This document shows positions 1 to 9,291 of a stretch of 64,000 nt of DNA, one piece after another (the stretch's first letter is position 1; every line of letters starts with the position of its first letter). The notes beneath the pieces were generated by a model. It was not told where the DNA came from. It saw only the letters and a list, made by a program, of their open reading frames with translations, and made no database searches. The DNA lies in assembly GCA_030544215.1 (NCBI GenBank), contig JARZZO010000003.1, forward strand, positions 37,018,379 through 37,082,378, written 5' to 3'. The stretch is from Zantedeschia hybrid cultivar (Eukaryota > Streptophyta > Magnoliopsida > Alismatales > Araceae). Made by a program: the position numbers and the translations under genes.

Positions 1-168
1 CTACTAATTTAACACTTAAATTAGTCATTTAAGTTAATTATTAATTTAACAATTAAATTAATAACTAACTCTAATATTAATTAACAATTAGATGATTTAA
101 TAATAAATAATATAACTTTTAGATTAAATATTATTAAACACTAATTTAACAATTAAATTAGTCAACTT
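1..168 (-). mobile_element. Copia element B, AT-rich leader part (left of nested Tat A)
   Basis: AT-rich untranslated leader of a minus-strand copia element whose other half resumes at 10731. It holds hairpins with 3-nt loops: 3-25 (10 bp), 38-64 (12 bp) and 140-162 (9 bp or more). The same hairpin type fills the leader of copia D at 59413-59875, read in the opposite orientation. No ORF. The rest of element B lies left of the window. Assignment rests on similarity to D and on the LTR at 11429-12951. Confidence 0.75.
164..168. repeat. Target site duplication of Tat A, left copy (AACTT)
   Basis: AACTT at 164-168 recurs at 10726-10730, directly outside the two LTR ends. A perfect 5-bp duplication shows that A inserted as a unit and that both outer ends are intact. 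Confidence 0.9.
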
Positions 169-362
169 TGTAGACACGCTAATTTTGACGTCATTTTGAG
201 TAAATTTCATATCATATAATAATGCCTCATAATGGTCTGATAATTAATCATTGATTAATTTTTATTAATATTTTTGAGTGTCGGGTTTAGCAGACATGTT
301 TAAGTTAATCAATTGAATTGATTTTAACTCAAATTTCAGTTAAAATATGAAGAATCCTAAAA

Positions 363-649
363 GGCGTCGACCCATGTAGACGTTATTTAGAGTTTATTCC
401 TATTTTAATGTTTAAATTTGAATTTTAATTAATTGATTTATTAGCTAAAAGGCGTCTGTGAAGGTCGACGCGTTTTAGGTTTCCTAAGCTATTTTAACTT
501 CTCTTCCGGATGTTTATCCTTATCTTAATTAGGGTAAAAGGCGTCTACCAAGGTGGACGCGTTTTATCTAATGAAGATAAAGATAAGTTTTCCCGGATAT
601 TTATCCTTATCTTAATTTAATCTGAAAGGCGTCAGCCATGGTGGACGCG
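363..649. promoter_or_regulatory. Four inverted-repeat boxes GGCGTC-N10-GACGC in U3
   Basis: Boxes at 363-384, 451-472, 540-561 and 628-649. Each is a 22-mer made of GGCGTC, exactly ten variable bases, then GACGTT (box 1) or GACGCG (boxes 2-4). Starts are 88, 89 and 88 bp apart, upstream of the TATA box. Half-sites are flanked by A runs on the left and T runs on the right, extending the dyad. Position in U3 suggests a transcription-factor or silencing target; that is inference. Confidence 0.85.
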
Positions 650-753
650 TTTTAGATAATTACAGATAAAGATGAATTAATCAGTACTTATCTGTCGATT
701 AAGGTAGATAAATCCGAGATTTTTCTATGTTAATCGCGAACGCAGAAAATGCC

Positions 754-761
754 TATAAATA
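754..761 (+). promoter_or_regulatory. TATA box of 5' LTR A
   Basis: TATAAATA about 100 bp downstream of the last U3 box and about 25-30 bp upstream of the likely R start. The same sequence is at 9877-9884 in the 3' LTR. Confidence 0.75.
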
Positions 762-1507
762 CCTTGCATCTCAAGGAGTTAAAAAAAAAAAAAAAAAAAA
801 AGAGAGAGAGAGCCACAGCGTTATAGTGATTTGAAGATCGGAGCAACCACGTCGGAACGCCGGAGCGCTGCCATTTCCAGAAGACGGCGTCCTTCTTCAA
901 GATCTTCATCCTTTCAAAGCTTCAACAAACTGGACTGGGCATAAGTTTTTCATATATGAATTTCATTTTCATTCATTAGTTTTATTCTCTCATATTCACT
1001 TCATGCCACACACACTACATCATCAATCTTCTAAAACCCATCTGTTCTAAAGGGGTTTCAAAGCCATTTAAAACAAGTGAGTTGCTGTTTAAACATGTTC
1101 ATAACCATAGTTAATTTTGATATTATTTCTACTTAGATTCTCATCATTGTTTCTCCTTTATTTTTCTGTTTCTCTGTCTCTGCTGCATTCAACAACAACA
1201 ACAAGAAATCAAAAAGAGGGAAATCAAGCACAAAGCCAGGAGAACTTCTAGACGATCCTCAACATTCAACAGCAAGAACGAAAGAACAAAGAGGCTCTCT
1301 TTCTTCAGCCGGCTGAAGGAGGGGAACCAAGGATTCATTCTTCCGCGTTTAAATAGGTAGGCGATCAAACTTCTTTTGAAGCTTTTTAGTTAAAAGTTTC
1401 TGGCGATCACTTCACTTTAGTTTCTGTTTTTAATAGGTTAATTTACCCTAAACAACATAGTTTTTCACATTAATCACACGAGCAATTTTCAGCACCTACA
1501 GCTCTTT

Positions 1508-1515
1508 TGGCGATC
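1508..1515 (+). other. Possible primer-binding-site remnant (TGGCGATC)
   Basis: TGGCGATC lies 7 bp inside the 5' LTR. TGGCGA is what a tRNA ending in TCGCCA, such as some tRNA-Arg, would pair with, and Tat/Ogre elements are known to use tRNA-Arg. Only about eight bases can be judged because the sequence runs straight into protease at 1526. Confidence 0.4.
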
Positions 1516-1525
1516 ACCTGCATGC

Positions 1526-3076
1526 CTGGTCGACACAGGAGCTTCGATCAATGTTCTACCTCCGAAGACCCTGGAGTTATGCGGTGTGCCCAAAGAGAAA
1601 TGGCTGCCCAGCCCCATATCAGTAACAGCATATGACAATTCTACCCGTTCCCCTCTGGGAATGGTCTATTTAAAGGTGGAGCTGGGCCCTGTAAGTCATG
1701 CAGAGGTCGAATTTCACATCTTGGAAATCGACCCTTCCATAAATGCCATTTTAGGTCATCCTTATATTAAAACTCTCGAGGCGATTCCTTCTACGAATCA
1801 TCAATGCCTCAAATTTCCTTACAAAGGACGAATAATTAAAGTAACGAGCATGCCGATCCTTGCTGCTACTCATACCTTGAACATCAAATCTGCTGTCTTA
1901 CCTGGCCGACAACCTTTTCTGTCGGTATTACAGGTCTACCGTCCAGTGGCTGATCCTCTGAAAGCCGCTACTATTTCTCCATATCCGTTAGATGCTATCA
2001 AAAGGGGGAAGTGCATGAGTACCCCAGGATGGAGGATTATGATGAAGAACGGCTACGAGCCTGGGAAAGGTCTGGGCACACAATTGCAAGGCAGGACCAC
2101 TCCTGTCAGAAATCATCGAGCAGCACCTGGAAGTGGTCTGGGCTATAGGCCAATAAAACTGAAGCAAGATCCGGTTCAGAAAGCAGAAATCAAAGAAGGC
2201 CCGAAAATCTGGGAGGCAATGTCTACGCCACTCAAAGAAGACCGAAAACCCCTAACATGGACCCTGTGTACTCACTTCGTGAAAGGGCCCATACTTAGCT
2301 ATGACAATACGGTAGTCATTACTTCCTGTTTTGACTTCCATGATATATATGTGAGGGATTTGGCCAGACATTGCTCTGAACTGCTTACGTACCAATCCTT
2401 GGAGGCTCTACGGCCTATGAAAAGGAGGAAATTTCCTGACCCTGAATGTGAATGGTACAGGTGGTTCGATCTGAGGGACCTGTACATTGCACTGAACAGA
2501 CTATTTCTGGATCCTGCAGAACCTAAGTGGCCGCCGCATATTGATGAACTGATTGAAAGCCCTGGTGCCATATTTGACAAGCGGATACTGCTATCTGAAG
2601 AAACCGATGAAGGGGAGCCGGATGACCCATATCAAGCTGGTTATACAATAGATCTGCTCTGGAGGGGGACATATCCTTCACATGTCTTCATGCTCCATAC
2701 TCTTTTTCGCACACTGCTTTTGACCCCGACTTGGTCGCAGGTCATAATTGAAGATATTCCACGGGCTCCGCCCGTCATGATTACTCTGTCCCCTCGGGAC
2801 ATCATACCACAACCTCCTCTCGATCTAGAGAGGTTGTATGATCTAATCTGGGACATATTACTATATGATCCCCCCAATCCTCTAGCCTTGGTGCCACTTC
2901 CTCCGTTTGATTCTCCTCCCATTTTTATTCATTCCTGCTTTATGTTTAATTCTTTCATTTTCCAAAAAAAAACGCCAATTCGGCAACAAATTCTTCCCAA
3001 ATCCTCATCGAGGAAACATCTTACTTGTCCGATTGCACCCCGCCACGCGAGTCCTTCGGTCAAGATTCTCTCCTAG
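1526..3076 (+). CDS. Tat A ORF1: aspartic protease plus G-patch domain
   Basis: The frame is open from the LTR edge, so no true start codon is evident; gag was probably fused upstream and is deleted. The protease active site reads LVDTGASINVLPP at about 1526-1564, followed by a typical retropepsin C-terminal stretch (AILGHPYIK near 1741-1775). A G-patch follows at about 2020-2160, with the glycine pattern GYEPGKGLGTQLQG and then GLGYRP. G-patch domains bind nucleic acid and occur after protease in some retroelements. Residues from about 210 to the end (DIYVRDLARH and onward) match no family I recognise. The end overlaps the RT ORF by 52 bp in another frame. Confidence 0.8.
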   Translation: MVDTGASINVLPPKTLELCGVPKEKWLPSPISVTAYDNSTRSPLGMVYLKVELGPVSHAEVEFHILEIDPSINAILGHPYIKTLEAIPSTNHQCLKFPYKGRIIKVTSMPILAATHTLNIKSAVLPGRQPFLSVLQVYRPVADPLKAATISPYPLDAIKRGKCMSTPGWRIMMKNGYEPGKGLGTQLQGRTTPVRNHRAAPGSGLGYRPIKLKQDPVQKAEIKEGPKIWEAMSTPLKEDRKPLTWTLCTHFVKGPILSYDNTVVITSCFDFHDIYVRDLARHCSELLTYQSLEALRPMKRRKFPDPECEWYRWFDLRDLYIALNRLFLDPAEPKWPPHIDELIESPGAIFDKRILLSEETDEGEPDDPYQAGYTIDLLWRGTYPSHVFMLHTLFRTLLLTPTWSQVIIEDIPRAPPVMITLSPRDIIPQPPLDLERLYDLIWDILLYDPPNPLALVPLPPFDSPPIFIHSCFMFNSFIFQKKTPIRQQILPKSSSRKHLTCPIAPRHASPSVKILS

Positions 3077-5109
3077 ATTTACTCTGTCCCTCCCCTCGGG
3101 AGGATTCTCTTGTATTTCCACTTGTATCCCAGGATTTTCATCCTGCTTCGTCTTCGTTAGGTTATGATAGTGAAGTTAGGCAGTCTAGTCAGTCTAGTCA
3201 GGTTAGGAAGTCTAGGAAGCCTAAGGGTAGGCAAATTCCAGATAGATACCTCCAGGACTTAGCTGATAAGTGCTCTTCTTGTTCTTTAATCCCTCAGCTT
3301 TTAGAAAATCCAATTCAGATGCCAGAAGATTGTATGAACGATGGGTTAGTCAATGATGGGTACGGGGTATATGAATTAGTACATGAAAAGGACCCCATTG
3401 AGGAAGATGACGAGGACGCAGCCGAGGCATATGCCAGTGGAGTAAAGAGATTTGATGAACCCTCAGCTGCCGTGGAAGAGCCCACCAAAGAAATTAATTT
3501 AGGGACTGAAGACGAACCTAAGGTTGTCCTCGTCAGTAAAAATCTTTCTTCAGAGGATGAGAACGCAATGGTACAAGTACTCAAGGACTATAAGGACACT
3601 TTCGCCTGGAGTTATGAAGATATGCCGGGGTTAGACTCAACTTTAGTTGAACACAGATTGACATTAAAAGACGGAGTTAGCCCGGTCAAACAGAAGTTAA
3701 GGCGATTCCACCCACAAATGGCCTTAAAGATGAAGGAAGAGGTCGATAAATTGCATAAAGCCAAATTTATTAGAGTTGTCCTTTATCCACAATGGGTGGC
3801 CAATATAGTCCCGGTTATGAAGAAGGACGGAAAGGTCAGAATTTGCATTGACTTCCGCGATTTGAACCGGGCATGTCCTAAAGATGATTTTCCATTGCCT
3901 CATATTGATGTACTCATCGATAATACTGCTGGCTATGAGACTTTATCATTTATGGATGGATTTTCAGGATATAATCAGATTAAGTTGGCAGAAGAGGATC
4001 AAGAGAAAACATCATTCACTACACCTTGGGGAACATACTGTTATGTTGTCATGCCATTTGGATTAAAGAATGCTGGAGCCACTTATCAAAGGGCTATGAT
4101 GGCAATATTCCATGACATGATGCACATAGATCTGGAAGTGTATGTGGATGACTTATTGGTTAAATCGAAAACAAAGGCTGAGCACGCTAAAGTTTTGGCA
4201 AGGGTATTAGAGAGATCGAGAGAATATCAGTTAAAGATGAATCCCAAGAAATGTGTATTCGGGGTATCTTCAGGAAAATTGCTTGGATTTATTGTCAGTA
4301 AACGGGGAATTGAGATCGATCCCAACAAGGCAAAGGCTATTAGAGAAATGCCACCTCCCAAAAACTTGAAAGAGTTGAGAGGATTAATCGGAAGGTTGCA
4401 ATTTATTCGCCGCTTTGTCTCCCAGCACTCACAAAGGTGTAAGCCGTTTTACGAGCTTACCAAGCCTGGAGTCAAATTCAATTGGGACGATAAGTGTCAG
4501 GAGGCATTCGATGGATTGAAGGACTATTTAGCAAGTCCTCCTGTTTTGAGACCACCATCTCCAGGCAAACCATTGATACTTTACATTTCAGTCCTGGACG
4601 ATGCAGTGGGGGCTGTCTTAGCACAAGAAGATGAAGAAGGAAAAGAGAGGGCAGCCTACTATCTTTCTAAACTTCTCAACCCCGCTGAACAAAGATATAC
4701 GGCGATGGAGAAAACATGTGCAGCATTGGTCTGGGTTGTGCAGAAATTAAAGCATTATTTTCTGGCCCATGAAGTCCATCTCATCGCCAGGATGAATCCG
4801 ATCAAATTCCTTCTGGAGAAATCTGTTCTTACTGATAGGTTAGCACGATGGCAAAGCTTTCTATCTCAATTCGATATCACTTATATTCAGCAGAAAGCGA
4901 TCAAGGGCTATGCCATAGCAGAACATCTCGCTCATTATCCCCTTCCTCGTTTTGATCCAGTACGATCAGAGTTTCCGGATGAGGAACTGATGTCCGTAAA
5001 TCAAATCAGAGATGATATGTGGACTCTGCATTTTGACGGAGCTCTGAATTCTCATGGAAAAGGGATTGGCATCGTTCTGTTATCACCTGAAGGTATCACC
5101 ATTCCATAA
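3025..5109 (+). CDS. Tat A pol: reverse transcriptase and RNase H
   Basis: About 694 codons. The 5' part is a low-complexity acidic linker (EEDDEDAAEAYA). RT follows, with IDFRDLNRACPKDDFPLP, MPFGLKNAGATYQRAM and the catalytic YVDDLLVKSK (YVDD at 4141-4152). RNase H follows (ISVLDDAVGAVLA through LHAH-like end near 4940). The frame ends inside a second, archaeal-type RNase H (LHFDGALNSHGKG at about 5026-5065) at TAA 5107-5109. No ATG is convincing at the 5' end. It overlaps ORF1 by 52 bp in the -1 frame, so expression would need frameshifting, splicing or reinitiation, unless an indel is responsible. Tat lineage is secure from the double RNase H. Confidence 0.88.
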   Translation: MSDCTPPRESFGQDSLLDLLCPSPREDSLVFPLVSQDFHPASSSLGYDSEVRQSSQSSQVRKSRKPKGRQIPDRYLQDLADKCSSCSLIPQLLENPIQMPEDCMNDGLVNDGYGVYELVHEKDPIEEDDEDAAEAYASGVKRFDEPSAAVEEPTKEINLGTEDEPKVVLVSKNLSSEDENAMVQVLKDYKDTFAWSYEDMPGLDSTLVEHRLTLKDGVSPVKQKLRRFHPQMALKMKEEVDKLHKAKFIRVVLYPQWVANIVPVMKKDGKVRICIDFRDLNRACPKDDFPLPHIDVLIDNTAGYETLSFMDGFSGYNQIKLAEEDQEKTSFTTPWGTYCYVVMPFGLKNAGATYQRAMMAIFHDMMHIDLEVYVDDLLVKSKTKAEHAKVLARVLERSREYQLKMNPKKCVFGVSSGKLLGFIVSKRGIEIDPNKAKAIREMPPPKNLKELRGLIGRLQFIRRFVSQHSQRCKPFYELTKPGVKFNWDDKCQEAFDGLKDYLASPPVLRPPSPGKPLILYISVLDDAVGAVLAQEDEEGKERAAYYLSKLLNPAEQRYTAMEKTCAALVWVVQKLKHYFLAHEVHLIARMNPIKFLLEKSVLTDRLARWQSFLSQFDITYIQQKAIKGYAIAEHLAHYPLPRFDPVRSEFPDEELMSVNQIRDDMWTLHFDGALNSHGKGIGIVLLSPEGITIP

Positions 5110-6849
5110 GCCTTTCAGCTTGATTTTCCAGTCACAAACAATATAGCTGAATACGAGGCACTCCTTGCTGGTCTCGAGGCTGCTCATTTCCATGGTGCTA
5201 CCAAACTCAGGATCGTAGGTGATAGCCAACTGATTCTTCACCAAGTGCTGACCAAGTATCGAACTCTCGATCCCAAACTCAAGCCTTATCAAGAGCTTAC
5301 TTCTGCTTACTCAAAGCTTTTCACGAAATTGATCTTTGTCCATGTCCCTAGGAATCAAAACATCTTAGCTGACGCTCTAGCTTCACTTGCATCTTCTCTT
5401 GATTTTCCAATCAGCAAACAATCTGAATCAATCATAGTTCATAGGCGTCTTTCACCTGCCGTGAAAGATCCTTCATTCCTTAGAACTAAGGAGAAGTTGC
5501 TGAAGAAAGTCAGAGACGGAAATATCATTGAGAGAAGAGAAATCATGTTGATGGAGCTGTTAGAAGAGATGGATGATGAACAGAAGCCATGGTATTATGA
5601 AATTGCAAAATATTGTGAAGATCAATCGTATCCTGAGGAAGCTACAACTGAGGAGAAAAGAGCTATCAGGAGAGTTGCTCAACGATACACCCTAGTTGGG
5701 GGAGCATTATACAAGAGAGGTTTTGATGGAGTTCTTCTGAGATGTCTAGACGAAGATGAGCTTTGGAAGGTTATGGAAGGAGCTCATAGTGGAGTTTGTG
5801 GTGGCCATGTCAATGGGCAGATGTTAGCAAAGAAGATCCTTAGACAAGGATTTTATTGGCCAACCATGGAAGAAGACTGTGTAGGATATGTCCGTAGGTG
5901 TGCTAAGTGTCAACTTCATGCCGACAAAATTCATTCTCCTGCATCTTCACTCCATCCTGTTTCTTCCCCATGGCCTTTCTCCATGTGGGCTTTCGACATT
6001 ATTGGACCTCTTGGTAATCCAGATTCCGGCATCAAGCAAAAATCTTTCATTCTCACGGCAACGGAATACTTCACCAAGTGGGCAGAAGCTGAAGCGTACG
6101 TGGAGATCAAAGCATCAACCGTCTGCAAGTTCGTCATGAAGAACATCATCACCCGATTCGGAATTCCAAGCACCATCGTCACCGACAACGGACCGCAGTT
6201 CGTGTCACAGGAATTGAAGGACCTCTGTAACAGGTATAAAATTGCATTGCATCATTCATCTCCTTATTATCTGCAAGGCAATGGCCAAGCAGAGGCAACA
6301 AATAAGACTTTGATAAAAATCATCAAAAAGACGTGCAAATCTAATAAATTCACAGATTGGCCAGAAAAATTGGTTGAGGCTTTATGGGCCTACCGAACTT
6401 CAATCCGCACGCCTACTGGACAAACTCCTTATTCCTTAACATTTGGAATGGAGGCGGTAGTTCCATATGAGATCCTTATACCGTCATTAAGAGTACAATT
6501 GAATAAGGAATTCTCCATTGATGAACATCGTTCAGCACTCCTTTCTCAATTGGAACTTTTAGACGAGAAAAGATGGTCAGCTGCTAATCATGCAAAAGTT
6601 TATCAAAATAGACTAGCACGTTTTTATCAAAAGAAAGTCATTGAACGTAAGTTCAAAGTCGGTGAAATGGTTGTGAAAAGAATTTTTGTAAAACCTGGTG
6701 GTCCGCGTTCTAAGCTCCAACCCAACTGGGAAGGACCTTATGTTGTATCGCACGCTTTTCCTGGTAATGCTTATCGTCTTGTTAATGCAGAAGGAGAAGA
6801 GCTAAAACATCCATGGAATGGTTTACATCTTAAGAAATACTACCCTTAG
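5110..6849 (+). CDS. Tat A pol continued: second RNase H and integrase
   Basis: Same frame as the RT ORF after TAA 5107-5109. The archaeal-type RNase H resumes with NNIAEYEALLAGLEAA and IVGDSQLI, giving acidic residues in the expected places. Integrase follows: an HHCC zinc finger (HSGVCGGHVNG ... CAKCQ, about 5785-5910), then DDE residues in FDIIGPL (about 5994), TDNGPQF (about 6181) and GQAEATNKT (about 6283). The C-terminal part ends LHLKKYYP with TAG. Apart from the shared TAA the domain looks intact. Confidence 0.88.
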   Translation, partial: AFQLDFPVTNNIAEYEALLAGLEAAHFHGATKLRIVGDSQLILHQVLTKYRTLDPKLKPYQELTSAYSKLFTKLIFVHVPRNQNILADALASLASSLDFPISKQSESIIVHRRLSPAVKDPSFLRTKEKLLKKVRDGNIIERREIMLMELLEEMDDEQKPWYYEIAKYCEDQSYPEEATTEEKRAIRRVAQRYTLVGGALYKRGFDGVLLRCLDEDELWKVMEGAHSGVCGGHVNGQMLAKKILRQGFYWPTMEEDCVGYVRRCAKCQLHADKIHSPASSLHPVSSPWPFSMWAFDIIGPLGNPDSGIKQKSFILTATEYFTKWAEAEAYVEIKASTVCKFVMKNIITRFGIPSTIVTDNGPQFVSQELKDLCNRYKIALHHSSPYYLQGNGQAEATNKTLIKIIKKTCKSNKFTDWPEKLVEALWAYRTSIRTPTGQTPYSLTFGMEAVVPYEILIPSLRVQLNKEFSIDEHRSALLSQLELLDEKRWSAANHAKVYQNRLARFYQKKVIERKFKVGEMVVKRIFVKPGGPRSKLQPNWEGPYVVSHAFPGNAYRLVNAEGEELKHPWNGLHLKKYYP

Positions 6850-7178
6850 GTTAAAGAGTCGATCAGTATGGTACAAAGACCAGTGGAATCAGAAAGTTTA
6901 TAAACTCAAATTTCTTTATTAGTCTGGATAACTTAATTTCAAGCCCATTACTGCACACACTGACACGTTTGATTCGTGAGTAACAAGAGATGACAAGTCC
7001 TAAAGAATGTCGAAAGCTTGACCGAAAGTGTAAAGTACAAATCATTCATTTTTAAAAGCCAAAATTCTGTTTTAAACTCGGCCCATGATGTCGGAACGAG
7101 GCTTAGAATAGACTACCAAGAATACCCGCCATCTTAGTAGGAGGCCGTCATAAAAAAATGGGGGAGATCCGTCCCGGG

Positions 7179-7210
<32 letters not shown>

Positions 7211-7624
7211 TAGCAAAAAGAAAAAGCAAGGCAAAAGCCAAATGTCAAATCAAAAGGCCATTACACTACAAACGTTACATCAAGGCCATGAAATGAAAAG
7301 AAAGGGAACGCAAGGTCGATAAATACCCCGGAAAGAAAATGACCGAACCCCAACGGATATTAGGGTAGAAAAGGGACATCTTTTTAAGTCTCCAGAACCT
7401 TCTCATGGGCTTTCTAAACTTATTCATCTTTTCTTTCTAAAAAGATGTGTACTCCAAACTTAAGGAATGATTTAGATTGACTAAGGGTCAAATCATCAAA
7501 TGGGATCACGAATGGAAACACAAATTCAAACACGATGGGTTTAAGTTAAGTTGTTAAAGAATAATTTGGAAATGAAGTTAATAAATGAATATGATCTTTT
7601 GATCCAAGTACCATGCTGATCTTT

Positions 7625-7975
7625 TAGTCAAAAAAAATACATAAGTCAAAAGTCAAAAAAAACATACAAATACATATGTCAAAAATCAAAAAAAATACAC
7701 ATGTTTCAAAAATTCAAAAATACATATGTCAAAAAATTAAAAAAAAATACGTCAAAAAAAAAAAAAAAAAAAAAAAAACCAAAAAAATACATATGTTTCA
7801 AAAATTCAAAAAAAAAAATACATATGTCAAAATCCAAAAAAAATTACATAATTCAAAAATCCAAAAAAAACACATTCAAAAAAAAAAATATATATGTGCC
7901 AAAAGTCAAAAAAAGTATATATTTCAAAACCCCAAACAAAAATGAATATTTCAAAAAAACAACAAAAATATTTCA
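7625..7975 (+). repeat. A-rich degenerate tandem repeat (CATATGTCAAAAA units)
   Basis: Units of roughly 20-30 bp built from TACATATGTC or TTTCAAAAATTC followed by runs of A. The A2 copy has a related but different array at 29575-29760 (TTGAATATTTCAAAA units), so this position is expansion-prone in the family. Confidence 0.8.
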
Positions 7976-8269
7976 ATTAGCATCTGCTTGTTGCATTTAG
8001 TGTGTTTCATCCTTTTTATTTTCAGGGAGCATCCGTTTGCTTGTATGTTGCATTTTACTTAAGTTTGATTATTCTCATTACCTTTGTTAATAAAGGGCAT
8101 GCCCCTTGACCCTTCTATCAAGGATAGGATCAAGTAGTCGGTTACTTAACCAGGCAAGGGGCTAAGCCTAAACAGATACTTAACATGTTTGTTCAAGTCA
8201 TATACAGGACACAAGGCATGAAGAAAGTTGGAATCTGAGTAGAGAAGAAACCTGTTTCTGTGAGTAAAA

Positions 8270-8327
8270 GGCGTCGAGGAGAACTGACGCGTTTCAACAT
8301 TTAATGGCGTCTGTGCGACACGACGCG
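8270..8327. promoter_or_regulatory. Two GGCGTC-N10-GACGCG boxes in the A 3' UTR
   Basis: Boxes at 8270-8291 and 8306-8327, starts 36 bp apart, with the same ten-base spacer as the LTR boxes although the surrounding sequence is unrelated to the LTR. Confidence 0.8.
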
Positions 8328-9291
8328 TTTCAGAAAATTCAAAGAAAATCTGAGTAAAGCTGGAAATGTCAAGAAGATCTCACTGTGGAGTCAAGAAGTC
8401 CTGACCGTGGCTAAAAAGACGGTTATTTCTATCCATGTATTATTCCATGTAATTATTTTGCATCAGCATTACTATATATGATAAATATTTATTAGAGTAT
8501 ATCAAGGACCTTGTAGTTTTGATGAAACTGGAATTTGAGTTCCCCTTCAACAAAAACAGTGATAATTCCAGAGGATTCTTAATCGCATGGATAGGCCGTT
8601 GGATTGTTAATTAGTGAGGACGATGGTTCCACTTTTGTGAAACGGCGCGTGGATAAACGAGCTTCGGCTTAGCACTGGATTACAAGAGTTGGTATCTTGA
8701 CTCATTAATGACAATTTAACAATATTATCCTTGATTAATTTATATTTTATTTGACTTTATATTTTTCTTTTAGCCCAGCATGCATCATATAGGACTTTGA
8801 AATCATTGTAATAAGGATTAATTGTTGATTAAGTTTCAGACCATTAATCAAACAATCTCAAACATGATATGAAATATTCCATTCTGAATTGAGTATCTTG
8901 ATTATCTTTGAGGTTCGCTTGAAGATATCCTTGGAATTCTATCCTTGATTGGATTCTTTATCCAATATTCTTGTTTTTTTTTAAGATCCATCATGGCTGC
9001 AGCACGTCCACATTGGCTGGCAAACGCTCCCCATGATGAAACCTACAGTGTCTATGACCTGGGGTACTTCCCACTCCGAGGAGGTTGATCGACCTTATTT
9101 TATTTCCTTATCTACCTCATCCAGACAGGATTGATTCCATTGATTTCCTTGAACTATCTTCATTGATGATTTTGAGAAAAATTCCAATCATGTGATATTA
9201 AGAGCGTGTCTCATCACACCTTGGCATCACCTTTTCAGTACATTTCATTTCATTTCACTCCCTTGCAAAGACGATGCCAAGGTGAGGCAGC

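Larger units (their letters stand above)
169..1500 (+). repeat. 5' LTR of Tat A
   Basis: 1332 bp, starting TGTAGACACG and ending CCTACA (TG...CA). It matches 9292-10725 nearly base for base. U3 has four repeats of about 88 bp, each with one GGCGTC-N10-GACG box. A TATA box lies at 754-761. A poly(A) and GA tract at 781-810 follows. Confidence 0.95.
6850..9291 (+). other. 3' untranslated region of Tat A
   Basis: 2.4 kb without a credible gene. It starts with a stretch conserved in A2 (6890-7150 versus 28850-29105), then a poly(A) tract at 7181-7207, an A-rich microsatellite at 7625-7975, a second block shared with A2 (8090-8200), and two GGCGTC boxes. It ends with the purine-rich AAGGTGAGGCAG (9279-9290) next to the 3' LTR, the likely polypurine tract. 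Lysine-rich ORFs in the A-rich part are artefacts. Confidence 0.8.

Noticed and set aside
363..649. CRISPR-like regular repeats
   Set aside because: Repeats are imperfect, part of an 88-bp LTR unit, in a plant nuclear context with no cas genes; intervening sequence is itself repeated.
7676..8000. Lysine-rich ORFs
   Set aside because: Produced by runs of A in a microsatellite; no homologue in A2.
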